DNA from: Sipunculus nudus
Taxonomy: Eukaryota; Annelida; Sipuncula; Golfingiida; Sipunculidae
DNA: 64,000 nt
Direction: 5' to 3'
NCBI GenBank assembly: GCA_026874595.1
Contig: JAPPUL010000069.1
Span: 1,180,001 to 1,244,000 of the forward strand
Shown here: piece by piece, positions 26,777 to 35,370 of the stretch
How the letters are laid out: each line of letters begins with the position of its first letter
Numbering within the stretch: position 1 is the first letter of the stretch
Notes under the pieces: generated by a model
Database searches by the model: none
Seen by the model: the letters and a program-made list of their open reading frames with translations, nothing else
What the model was told of the DNA's origin: nothing
Translations under genes and position numbers: made by a program

Positions 26777-27553
26777 ATGGAAAGAGCTGGTAAATTTGAA
26801 ATAGGTGGCAAAGAGTATAGCTCGCGGTTATTGGTGGGGACAGGCAAGTATGAGACATTTGAGTTGATGGAGAAAGCGCTTATGGAGTCTGGGGCGGAGA
26901 TAGTGACGGTAGCGGTAAGACGAGTAGATCTTGAAAGCAGTACGAAGTCGTTGTTACGTTATATAGATTTAAAGAAATATACACTACTCCCAAACACAGC
27001 AGGATGTTATACAAAAGAGGAAGCACTTCGCTACGCACGTCTTGGACGGGAGGCGGGAATGAATAATTATATAAAGCTTGAGGTAATAGGGGATGAGCGG
27101 ACCTTGTTTCCTGATAACGAGGCAACTCTTGAGGCAGCAAAGATACTGGTAAAAGAGGGATTTGTGGTATTTCCGTATGTAACAGATGATCCTATAATGG
27201 CGCTTAAGCTTGAAGACGCAGGATGTGCATGCGTGATGCCGTTGGCGGCACCAATAGGTTCAGGACTTGGGATAAGGAATCCTTATAACATAGAGATAAT
27301 ACTAGAACGAGTAAGAGTACCTGTTATAGTGGATGCAGGAGTAGGCACGGCATCGGATGCAGCTATAGCAATGGAGCTGGGCTGTGATGGGGTATTGATG
27401 AATACGGCAATAGCGTGTGCCAAGGATCCTTGTATGATGGCGCTATCGATGAAGAAGGCAGTAGAGGCGGGGCGGTTATCCTATTTGGGAGGGCGGATAC
27501 CGAAGAAGCTATACGCATCAGCAAGTAGTCCTATTGAAGGAGTGTTAAGATAG
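26777..27553 (+). CDS. thiG: Thiazole synthase
   Basis: Condenses DXP, dehydroglycine and ThiS-thiocarboxylate to the thiazole phosphate. 258 residues, TIM barrel. Signatures: [20 protein letters not shown] at the N-terminus, [12 protein letters not shown] with the catalytic-region Arg, [38 protein letters not shown] and [20 protein letters not shown]. The dehydroglycine source (ThiH or ThiO) is not encoded next to it. Confidence 0.97.
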   Translation: MERAGKFEIGGKEYSSRLLVGTGKYETFELMEKALMESGAEIVTVAVRRVDLESSTKSLLRYIDLKKYTLLPNTAGCYTKEEALRYARLGREAGMNNYIKLEVIGDERTLFPDNEATLEAAKILVKEGFVVFPYVTDDPIMALKLEDAGCACVMPLAAPIGSGLGIRNPYNIEIILERVRVPVIVDAGVGTASDAAIAMELGCDGVLMNTAIACAKDPCMMALSMKKAVEAGRLSYLGGRIPKKLYASASSPIEGVLR

Positions 27554-27612
27554 GATAAGGGAGGTTAAATTTATAATGCTTTTGCGCAAGTTTAGTTTCA
27601 GCTAATATTAAT

Positions 27613-28257
27613 ATGGGAAAGGAGTTACCGAGAGTATATTTAATAACGGACAGGAGGGGGTGTAAAGATATATTATACGTAGTAGAAGAGGCACTTGAAG
27701 GAGGGGTAAGGATGGTGCAGCTACGAGAGAAAGATTTAAATACGCGTGATATGTATAATCTTGGCAAACGACTTCGAACCTTAACGAATAGATACAAAGC
27801 ACTACTGCTAATAAATGACAGATTAGACATAATGGAAGCGCTTGATGCAGATGGTGTACATATAGGGAAAAATAGCCTGCCACTAAATAAAGTACGAGAG
27901 CGAGTGAATGAGAATGTAGTAAGTAAGGGTAGAGAGTATATAATAGGGTACTCAGCACACAGTGTAGAAGAAGTTAAGCTATGCGCACAAGAGGGGATAG
28001 ACTTTGTAACCTATAGCCCGATATTAAAGCCAAATACAAAGAAAAGTTACGAGCCGAAGGTATTAGGGGTATCTGCTCTTGATGGAGTTATTGATATAGG
28101 GATAAAGGTGTATGGCTTAGGCGGGATAGAAGCAGATACCATATCTTTATTAAGAGGAGTTTATGGAGTAGCTTTAATAGGATATATAATAAGTTCAAAA
28201 GAACCTCGTAGAGCAACAGAAAGGGTAATAGAAGAAATTAATAAAGTTTTTAATTAG
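27613..28257 (+). CDS. thiE: Thiamine-phosphate synthase
   Basis: Joins HMP-PP and thiazole phosphate to thiamin monophosphate. 214 residues. The N-terminus YLITDRRGCKDILYVVEEALEGGVRMVQLREKDL is the ThiE signature, followed by LLINDRLDIMEALDADGVHIGK and the C-terminal IKVYGLGGIEADTISLLRGVYGVALIG. Last gene of the thiazole operon. The product would be phosphorylated by ThiL, encoded at about 54.5 kb. Some of these residues are shared with TenI regulators, but the DRLD and QLREK motifs favour the enzyme. Confidence 0.93.
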   Translation: MGKELPRVYLITDRRGCKDILYVVEEALEGGVRMVQLREKDLNTRDMYNLGKRLRTLTNRYKALLLINDRLDIMEALDADGVHIGKNSLPLNKVRERVNENVVSKGREYIIGYSAHSVEEVKLCAQEGIDFVTYSPILKPNTKKSYEPKVLGVSALDGVIDIGIKVYGLGGIEADTISLLRGVYGVALIGYIISSKEPRRATERVIEEINKVFN

Positions 28258-28456
28258 TTTTGTCTGCTAAGAGAAACGATGTATATAATCATACAAAATA
28301 TTTTGCTAAATAAAATAATATAATCTTACAAGAATACTAAAATGAAGCTATAATTGTTAAATAAGCATATAATTGTTTACCTAGCTTAGTATAAACAGAG
28401 TCTTAAATTATTAATTGAGATAAATTATTTGTTATATAAAGGAAAAGGAGCGAGTA

Positions 28457-29155
28457 ATGATGAATTTGGATAATGATGTTAGTTCTGATAGAGATGAAGA
28501 TTATAGAAATGAGTTATTTAGGCGTAATTGTGTTGAGATAGTATCGAGCGAAGTAGACAGTGTATATGCAGAGCATTCTATAAGCCTAGTCGATAATATT
28601 TTAAGCAGGGAAGAAGAAGAGGAATATGTAGATTACGTATGTTTTGGACGCAATGGGATGCCGAATTGGAAAGCATATTATGATATAAGAAATTTAGTTG
28701 AGACTTTGGAAGATGTTGATGGACTTGAGAATAAGAATGTTAAAGACATATTAAATCTTGTTGAAAGAAGTTTTTTAATGATATTGTTTAGCAGAGTAGG
28801 GATTACAGAGGAGAGTTTATCAAGTCCATGTAAAAAAGATGTATTTAATATATTACGTAAGCTAGAATTCTTTTATCCGAAAGAAAAAGAGCTAATAGAG
28901 TTTCTGTTAAAGGTAGATAAAGGCAACATTAAATATATTGAGATAGAGCATGCCTATGAACAATATAATACAATACTATCTGATGAGAGTTATTTTTTGG
29001 ATAAAGAGAAAGCAGTAATAGAAGTTATGTTATATTATTTTCTTGACAAAGAGGAGCCACTACTATATACAAATGCTATCAAAGATAGGATTCAAAGGTA
29101 TGCTCTTAATAATTTAGTAACCTTTTTAGACAAGGTAAAACATATTAAGACTTAA
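28457..29155 (+). CDS. Uncharacterised acidic protein
   Basis: 232 residues, strongly acidic, with an N-terminal Asp-rich start (DNDVSSDRDEDYRNE) and an EEEEEYVDYV stretch around residue 54. Predicted by eye to be mostly alpha-helical; no signal peptide, membrane segment or metal-binding motif. There are three Cys without a motif pattern. I do not recognise a family. GGAG seven bases upstream of the ATG supports real translation. It is convergent with the activase gene, overlapping it by 11 bases at the stop codons. Confidence 0.75.
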   Translation: MMNLDNDVSSDRDEDYRNELFRRNCVEIVSSEVDSVYAEHSISLVDNILSREEEEEYVDYVCFGRNGMPNWKAYYDIRNLVETLEDVDGLENKNVKDILNLVERSFLMILFSRVGITEESLSSPCKKDVFNILRKLEFFYPKEKELIEFLLKVDKGNIKYIEIEHAYEQYNTILSDESYFLDKEKAVIEVMLYYFLDKEEPLLYTNAIKDRIQRYALNNLVTFLDKVKHIKT

Positions 29156-29840
29156 TAGAGTGTATAAAATTGTCCTGATACATATTGTTGTTTTGAGCAA
29201 AAGCTAAAAGACCTTTAATAAGCAAATCCTGTCCTTTGACTACAACCTGACAAAAAGACTCTAAAGTTTTTATGAAACAAATGTTATTAGAAAAGCCTCC
29301 TGAGATATATAGTTTAGCAGGTTTTTTGGCAAAGTTAAAACTAGCTTTAGCAAGGCCTCTAATGAAGTAAGCAACGGCAATATCAGGGTCTGTACCTTTG
29401 TTTATAAGATCAAAAATCCGTTCAATGCCAAGCAAGCCACATGCTAAAGGAACTGATTTATCTTGAGGTGGGAGAGTATCATAGTCTACATTATAATACT
29501 GCCCAAGGATCTCAGTAGTGAATCCCATATTCCCTCCACAAGAGCTATTCCAATCCATAACTTCAGCTGTTCTATTTTGGAAAACAACTAACTTCATATC
29601 GCGAGAACCAATATCAACGAGGGTAAAATTATCTTCGTTAATGTCACTAAGGCCGCCATAAGCAAGGGCTATAAGTTCATTTACATATTTATCACAGTGT
29701 GCTTTGGATGAGTGCCCAGTTGCATACTTAAAATGCCTATCTTTGTTTTTAACGATGTCTTTTGTTTTGACAATAGATAAATTGTGGTTATCAGTATCAA
29801 ATATCTTTGTATAAGTGGTGCCACCATCACATAAAAGCAT
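29145..29840 (-). CDS. BadF/BadG/HgdC-type acyl-CoA dehydratase/reductase activase, short form
   Basis: ASKHA-fold ATPase family that drives low-potential electrons into 2-hydroxyacyl-CoA dehydratases or benzoyl-CoA reductases. 231 residues. The phosphate-binding strand is LLCDGGTTYTKIF, the second is FTLVDIGSRDMKLVVF. Two Cys sit where the family bridges a homodimer [4Fe-4S] cluster: SSCGGNMGFTTE and PLACGLLGIERI. C-terminal KLYISGGFSNN is the adenosine motif. AGAGGTC precedes the ATG. It follows an uncharacterised gene by 10 bases (same operon). No dehydratase or reductase subunits are in the window, so the target is unknown. Confidence 0.85.
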   Translation of the reverse strand: MLLCDGGTTYTKIFDTDNHNLSIVKTKDIVKNKDRHFKYATGHSSKAHCDKYVNELIALAYGGLSDINEDNFTLVDIGSRDMKLVVFQNRTAEVMDWNSSCGGNMGFTTEILGQYYNVDYDTLPPQDKSVPLACGLLGIERIFDLINKGTDPDIAVAYFIRGLAKASFNFAKKPAKLYISGGFSNNICFIKTLESFCQVVVKGQDLLIKGLLAFAQNNNMYQDNFIHSIKS

Positions 29841-29850
29841 AAAAGACCTC

Positions 29851-30705
29851 TTAGTTAAGATTTTTAAGATTATTTAATGTAGCTGATGTTTTTAATGTAA
29901 TAAAAGCCTCAAGTTTAGCCTTAGAACTTGCAGTCATGGAGCCGTGCCCATCAACATACATACCATCATGTTTATTAGCCATAAAGCTTGCTAACATTTG
30001 CTTATTACAGAATGACTGTGCGAAATATACAGTAGGCACCGGTGTTTCAATCTCCCATTCTTTAGATACAAAAGCAGGAATACCCATTTCAACAAGGCGA
30101 GTCCATCCCTCAATATGAGTTTCGTAGGGAAAGAGTTCAAGCAAGTCAATATCATGGGGAGGAGTGCCATGAAAGTTACAAACGGGTATACACTGGTTAT
30201 CTTTATAATATTCAATTTCAGTATCAGTAAGCGGCTTGTAAATAAGCTCCATAATACGAATAACTCGAGACTTCAAATTACCGCAAGCTTTAGATATAAT
30301 GGGTTCCCGCAAAGGGGTAGTATTCTTATTAGAAGCATCAATAACATTAAACTCAAGTTTATGAAGCAAATCAAAAACAGCCCTACCCTGATCACACTTA
30401 TCCTTACCGGTGGTACAAATGACAGTAGCGAGTTTATCTTTTAGATGGATAGCATTGTTAACAATATCCCTAATGATGTGGCAATAAACATCGGGAACGA
30501 TTTTGTAATTAGGGTGCTTAAAGTTTATATCCAAGTCGATAAAAGAAAAGCCGAAGTTCTTAAAGGTGTCAATGGTGTGGTTATCAGGCTGTCCATAGAA
30601 GCCGATAGATTTGTAAGAGCTCAAATGTGAGTATAACTTAGCAAAATGAGTTATTCTTTTGTGGAAATCGTTGTGAGTATTAATATCAGCAATAACCAAA
30701 TACAT
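29851..30705 (-). CDS. Uncharacterised cysteine-containing partner of the activase
   Basis: 284 residues with no signal peptide or membrane segment. The N-terminal half looks like a Rossmann-type alpha/beta fold (MYLVIADINTHNDFHKR, KSIGFYGQPDNHTIDTFKNFGFSFIDLD). Cys occur in VICTTGKDKCDQGRAV, SKACGN, QCIPVCNFHGTPPHDIDLL and FAQSFCNKQML; the CxxxCxFHGTPP segment (about residues 168-178) is the most distinctive and could bind a cluster or metal. The tight operon with an activase suggests it is the electron acceptor or substrate-binding component of a two-gene system. I do not recognise a named family. Confidence 0.75.
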   Translation of the reverse strand: MYLVIADINTHNDFHKRITHFAKLYSHLSSYKSIGFYGQPDNHTIDTFKNFGFSFIDLDINFKHPNYKIVPDVYCHIIRDIVNNAIHLKDKLATVICTTGKDKCDQGRAVFDLLHKLEFNVIDASNKNTTPLREPIISKACGNLKSRVIRIMELIYKPLTDTEIEYYKDNQCIPVCNFHGTPPHDIDLLELFPYETHIEGWTRLVEMGIPAFVSKEWEIETPVPTVYFAQSFCNKQMLASFMANKHDGMYVDGHGSMTASSKAKLEAFITLKTSATLNNLKNLN

Positions 30706-30783
30706 TACCTACTATAGTTATTTATTATAATACAATGATAAGTATAAAAGTATAACATATAAAATGAAAAAAAGTAACTGGTG

Positions 30784-31557
30784 CTAATCTATTATTCTTT
30801 GCCTATGTTTTAAGGTAAAAAGTTCACGTAGACTAAAAAGGCGTCTAACCTTTTTTAGGTCAGAAGGGGAGTCAACCCCGATAGTATGCTCAGAAGAGAG
30901 TAACATTTTGATATTAAAGCCATTGTTTAAAAATTTAGATTGTTCAAGGTTTTGCAAATCTTTTATATTATAAGACTTTATTTTAGGGAGACAAGATGTA
31001 AGAAACTGCTTAGAATAAGCATAAATGCCGACATGAAGGAATAGACTTTTATGGTCTATGTAGGAGTTGCTTTTCCGAAAGAAGTTTTTAGCATAAAAAT
31101 TGTTATCGGCAATGACTTTCACGTCAGAAGGAATATTTATTATACTTTTGTAACGAATGGGCTGCATAATGCTTAAAATGTGTTCATTTTGGTTATCTTG
31201 GATGAATGATATCATGCGAGATATTGTATTAGTAGAAATAAGGGGTTCATCAGCCTGAATATTAATAAACCAATCACAGTTAAAGTCAGAAGCGATGGAA
31301 GCGATTCTGTCGGTTCCATTTTGAAAAGAAGAAGATGTTTTAATTAAGTTATTAGTGAATGAGGAACAAGCGTTACAGATGGTCATATGGTCATAAGCGA
31401 TATAAGTATGCAAATTAGTGTTATAAGCGTTTTCAAAGACATGCTGAATCATGGGCTTCCCCTGGATATCAGCTAAAACCTTGTGCTGCAAACGTTTAGA
31501 ATTAAGCCTAGCCGGGATAATGATAGAAACGTTAATAGAAACGTTAGAAGAAGGCAT
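30784..31557 (-). CDS. kdsB: 3-deoxy-manno-octulosonate cytidylyltransferase
   Basis: Activates Kdo as CMP-Kdo for LPS inner-core synthesis. 257 residues from the ATG at 31557, which has GAGGTC eight bases upstream; a TTG five codons earlier is inside that site and less likely. Signatures: SIIIPARLNSKRLQHKVLADIQGKPMIQHV (nucleotide-binding), SSFQNGTDRIAS and FINIQADEPLIS with the metal-binding Asp. Normal length (about 250). It indicates a Gram-negative outer membrane. It is 78 bases upstream of the activase partner gene and divergent from metH. Confidence 0.92.
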   Translation of the reverse strand: MPSSNVSINVSIIIPARLNSKRLQHKVLADIQGKPMIQHVFENAYNTNLHTYIAYDHMTICNACSSFTNNLIKTSSSFQNGTDRIASIASDFNCDWFINIQADEPLISTNTISRMISFIQDNQNEHILSIMQPIRYKSIINIPSDVKVIADNNFYAKNFFRKSNSYIDHKSLFLHVGIYAYSKQFLTSCLPKIKSYNIKDLQNLEQSKFLNNGFNIKMLLSSEHTIGVDSPSDLKKVRRLFSLRELFTLKHRQRIID

Positions 31558-31687
31558 AAAATAAGACCTCAAAGAATGGTTTTATAAAGAAGCGCAAAAA
31601 GCCAAAGAACAAACAATAAAATATACAAGACAAAGTTAAAAGTTATCACATAAAAAGGTAAAAAAAAAGAGGAAAAGAAATAAGCAG

Positions 31688-34600
31688 ATGAGAAACGAAC
31701 TGCTAAAGGAGCTTGACAAGCGGATACTGTTATTGGACGGGGCAATAGGAACAGAGATACAGAAATATAATTTAGGAGAGGAGGATTATGGAGGGAAGTA
31801 TGGTTGTAATGAGTATTTGGTATTAACGCGACCTGATGTAATTAAGGAGATATATAGTAGTTATTTTGCAGCGGGTTCAGACATAGTAGAAACGAACACA
31901 TTTGGAGGGAATAGGGTAAAGCTTTCGGAGTATGGTCTTGGAGAGAAGGTGTATGAAATAAATAAAGAAGCGTCAAAACTTGCGCTTGAGGCAGCAAACG
32001 AATGCGAGAAACGAGAAGGTCGTAAATGCTTTGTACTTGGAGCGATAGGGCCGACGGGCTACCTGCCCTCATCTCCGGATCCGGAGTTAGGGGATATAGA
32101 CTTTGACGAATTAGTAAATATATTCGAGGAACAAGTAAGGGGTCTAAAAGCAGGGGGGGTATCAGGATTATTGATAGAGACGACACAAGACATCCTAGAG
32201 CTTAAAGCAATAGTGCATGGCATACAAAAGAGTAATAATGAGCTAGGTAAAAAGCTTCCGATAGTAGCACAAATAACACTAGATACAAACGGCAAGATGC
32301 TATTAGGAACAGACATATCATCAGCGCTAACTACGATAGAAAATCTTGGAGTAGACGTCATAGGAATAAACTGTAGTACAGGTCCCAAACACATGCGAGT
32401 TCCGATACAGTATTTATGTGAGAATACGAGATTAAAGGTATCATGCTTACCGAATGCGGGATTACCGATAAACGAAGGGGGGAAGGCAGTATACAAGTTA
32501 AGTGCAGAGGCTATGAAAGAGGAGCTAAAGGATTTCATAGAAGAATTTGGAATAGATATAGTAGGAGGGTGCTGCGGGACGACTCCGGAGCATATAAAAC
32601 TGCTGCGCGGGTATGACTTAGGATTAAAGAAGGAGCGGGTGGTGGAGCCTAGGGGACGCAGGGTATCAAGTGCCCTTAAAAGCGTATCTCTAAGCCAAGA
32701 GCCAAGACCTTTAATAATAGGGGAGCGATTAAATTCGCAAGGCAGCCGACGAGTAAAGAAGTTACTTTTGAGTGAAGATTATGATGGACTTTTGAAGATA
32801 GCAGAAGAGCAGATGGGGTATGGGGCACATATATTGGATATATGCGTAGCGCTTACGGAGCGGGCTGATGAGGCACAGATGATGGATAAATTGGTAAAGC
32901 GTTTATCGTTTGTGATTGAGTCTCCGTTGATGTTTGATTCAACGGATGCTGAGGTAATAGAGCGAGCTCTTAAGAGTTATCCTGGGAGTCCCATAATAAA
33001 CTCAATCAACCTGGAGAGCGGAGAAAATAGTAAATATATAAAGATGCAGGAGCATGCACTAAATTACGGAGCATCCATAGTGGCCTTGACAATAGATGAA
33101 GCAGGGATGGCAGTAACGAAGGAGAGGAAGCTTGAGATAGCCAAGAGACTATATAAAAGCTGCCTAAATAAAGGATTAGAAGGGGAGGGGTTATTATTAG
33201 ATGTACTAACCTTCACATTGGCAACAGGGGAGGCGGAATGGGAGGATTCAGCCCACGAGACGTTAAAGGGGATAGGCTTGGTAAAAAAAGCGCTTCCGGA
33301 AGTAAAGACAGTGTTAGGCCTTAGCAATGTATCCTTTGGTCTAAAGTTAAAAGCACGTAAGGTATTAAACAGTGTATTTTTGTATCATGCATTAAACGAA
33401 GGGCTTGATGCAGTAATAATAAATCCTCAACACGTCATAAGATATCCGGACATAGAAAAGAAGGAGCGAGAGCTTGCAGAGGCGTTAATATTCAATAAAC
33501 ATAAGGGAGCACTTTTAGAACTAATAGAACATTTTGAAGAGCAAGAGGCAGCGGGAGCGGAAGGGGATTTAGGGCTTAAGGGTCTAAAGAAGCGAGTTTC
33601 GGTTGAGGAATTACTATTTACAAATATAGTAAAGCGGGATGGGGAGGGTATAGAGTCGTTAATAGACGAGGCACTAGATAGACATGATGCAATAGAGATA
33701 TTAAACGAGATATTGCTGCCGGCGATGAAGGAAGTGGGCAATTTATTTGGTCGAGGAGAGTTAATTCTACCTTTCGTATTACAATCAGCAGAAGTGATGA
33801 AGAAGGCGGTATCGTACTTAGAGAATTTTCTAGAAAAAGATGAGAGTAGTCAAAAAGGGAGCATGTTGCTGGCAACGGTATACGGAGACGTACACGACAT
33901 AGGTAAAAATCTAGTAAAGACGATACTGACAAATAATGGATATAAGGTATATGATTTAGGTAAACAGGTTGCGGTATCAACGATAATAGACAACGCAGTA
34001 AAATATAAAGTAGATGCAATAGGCTTGAGTGCCCTTTTGGTATCGACTTCAAAACAGATGGGATTATGCGTAAAGGAGCTTGCCAAGCGCGGGTATGAAT
34101 ATCCGGTAATAATAGGTGGAGCGGCAATAAATAAGAATTATAGCATGCAAATATCGTATATAGGGGAATCTGATGGGGGTGTAGGAGGGGGAGAGGGAAA
34201 GGGGAATGGAGATGGGGGAGGGGATGGAAGTGTTAGAGAGAAGGATTTATATAAAGGCGGAGTATTATATGCAAAGGATGCCTTTGAGGGACTTGATTTA
34301 ATGGATAAACTGACCTGTGAGTCTTCTAAGGAAGAGTTATTAAAAGAGCAAAAGGCGGAGGTATTTAATTACAGGAGGGAGGAAAGAGTAGAGAAGGGGT
34401 TTGGAAAGACGGAAGAGGTTTTGGGTCTTGAGAGGCGTTCGGAAGTGAAGGCATCAGAATATATCCCGAAGGCACCATTTTGGGGACATAAGGTCTTGCC
34501 AGCACAAGAGATAGATATAGATAAATTATTTAGTTTATTGTCTTTAAGCGAGTTATATCGTCTTTCTTGGGGAGGACGGGGCTTGACAAAGGAGGCTTAT

Positions 34601-35221
34601 AAGGAGCTTGTAGAGAATGAGTTTAATGGGGTATTAAATGGTTTGAAGGAGGAGGGTATTAGGGGAGGCTATTTTGAACCTGTAATAATATATGGTTATT
34701 ATCGTTGTGTATCAAGCAAAGAGAAGCTATTGTTATATAAAGGTGTAGAAGGTCGGGAGGTATTAGAAGCATTTAGTTTTCCAAGACAAAAGACAAAACC
34801 TTATTTATCGATAACAGATTATTTTGCAAAAGCGGAATCGGGGATAGAAGACGTTATAATATTTCAAGTAGTAAGTCTTGGTAATCGTTTAACGGAGATA
34901 AATGATAGACTTAATGAGAATGGGGAATATCAGAAGGCATATTATTTACATGGGCTTGGGGTACAGCTTGCAGAGGCGCTTACGGAATATTCCCATAGGC
35001 TTGTATTGGGCGAGCTTGGTTTGGATGAGGGACAGGGGAAGAGGTATAGCTTTGGGTATCCGGCTTGTCCTAATTTGGAGGATCAAAAGAAGATAATGGC
35101 TCTTATGCCGGTTATGGATGAGATAGGAGTAAGTCTAACACAAGCATATTTACTAGTACCGGAACAATCAACAACCTCTTTTATAATACATCACAAAAAC
35201 GCAAGTTATTTTAGAGTATAA
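31688..35221 (+). CDS. metH: Cobalamin-dependent methionine synthase
   Basis: 1177 residues, full length. Modules: homocysteine-binding barrel (1 to about 310, LLDGAIGTEIQ; zinc Cys in INCSTGP and GGCCGTTPEH), pterin barrel (about 335-600, IIGERLNSQGSRRVK, ILDICVAL), cobalamin cap and B12 domain (about 640-830; GDVHDIGKNLV carries the axial His), and SAM-binding activation domain (about 935-1177; SFGYPACPNLEDQKK). Between B12 and activation domains is a Gly/Asp/Glu-rich linker insert (about 828-851). No cobalamin or SAM riboswitch is recognisable in the 115-base upstream gap. Together with lysC it places methionine synthesis in this genome. Confidence 0.97.
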   Translation: MRNELLKELDKRILLLDGAIGTEIQKYNLGEEDYGGKYGCNEYLVLTRPDVIKEIYSSYFAAGSDIVETNTFGGNRVKLSEYGLGEKVYEINKEASKLALEAANECEKREGRKCFVLGAIGPTGYLPSSPDPELGDIDFDELVNIFEEQVRGLKAGGVSGLLIETTQDILELKAIVHGIQKSNNELGKKLPIVAQITLDTNGKMLLGTDISSALTTIENLGVDVIGINCSTGPKHMRVPIQYLCENTRLKVSCLPNAGLPINEGGKAVYKLSAEAMKEELKDFIEEFGIDIVGGCCGTTPEHIKLLRGYDLGLKKERVVEPRGRRVSSALKSVSLSQEPRPLIIGERLNSQGSRRVKKLLLSEDYDGLLKIAEEQMGYGAHILDICVALTERADEAQMMDKLVKRLSFVIESPLMFDSTDAEVIERALKSYPGSPIINSINLESGENSKYIKMQEHALNYGASIVALTIDEAGMAVTKERKLEIAKRLYKSCLNKGLEGEGLLLDVLTFTLATGEAEWEDSAHETLKGIGLVKKALPEVKTVLGLSNVSFGLKLKARKVLNSVFLYHALNEGLDAVIINPQHVIRYPDIEKKERELAEALIFNKHKGALLELIEHFEEQEAAGAEGDLGLKGLKKRVSVEELLFTNIVKRDGEGIESLIDEALDRHDAIEILNEILLPAMKEVGNLFGRGELILPFVLQSAEVMKKAVSYLENFLEKDESSQKGSMLLATVYGDVHDIGKNLVKTILTNNGYKVYDLGKQVAVSTIIDNAVKYKVDAIGLSALLVSTSKQMGLCVKELAKRGYEYPVIIGGAAINKNYSMQISYIGESDGGVGGGEGKGNGDGGGDGSVREKDLYKGGVLYAKDAFEGLDLMDKLTCESSKEELLKEQKAEVFNYRREERVEKGFGKTEEVLGLERRSEVKASEYIPKAPFWGHKVLPAQEIDIDKLFSLLSLSELYRLSWGGRGLTKEAYKELVENEFNGVLNGLKEEGIRGGYFEPVIIYGYYRCVSSKEKLLLYKGVEGREVLEAFSFPRQKTKPYLSITDYFAKAESGIEDVIIFQVVSLGNRLTEINDRLNENGEYQKAYYLHGLGVQLAEALTEYSHRLVLGELGLDEGQGKRYSFGYPACPNLEDQKKIMALMPVMDEIGVSLTQAYLLVPEQSTTSFIIHHKNASYFRV

Positions 35222-35333
35222 AATCAATATATAAATATATAGTTCTCATTGTGTTAAGTCCTGAAGCTGTTATCAGGAGGGGGGCTAGAGGAATAAATCT
35301 TTTATTGTAACATCATTTTCGGTGTTTAAAAAA

Positions 35334-35359
35334 CCATGTAAAAAAAAATATTTACATGG
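35334..35359. promoter_or_regulatory. Perfect inverted repeat just upstream of the metzincin gene
   Basis: CCATGTAAA (35334-35342) and TTTACATGG (35351-35359) are perfect inverted repeats around an 8-base A-rich loop. The right arm runs directly into the GGAGAG ribosome-binding site. It could be an operator, a hairpin that masks the ribosome-binding site, or a weak terminator for metH; no U-run follows on the plus strand. Confidence 0.45.
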
Positions 35360-35370
35360 AGAGATAAAAG

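Noticed and set aside
31573-31687. Cobalamin or SAM riboswitch upstream of metH
   Set aside because: Only 115 bases, A-rich, with no B12-box-like or SAM-box-like conserved segments.
33618-34127. 169-codon minus-strand frame inside metH
   Set aside because: Antisense shadow of the cobalamin-binding domain of metH.
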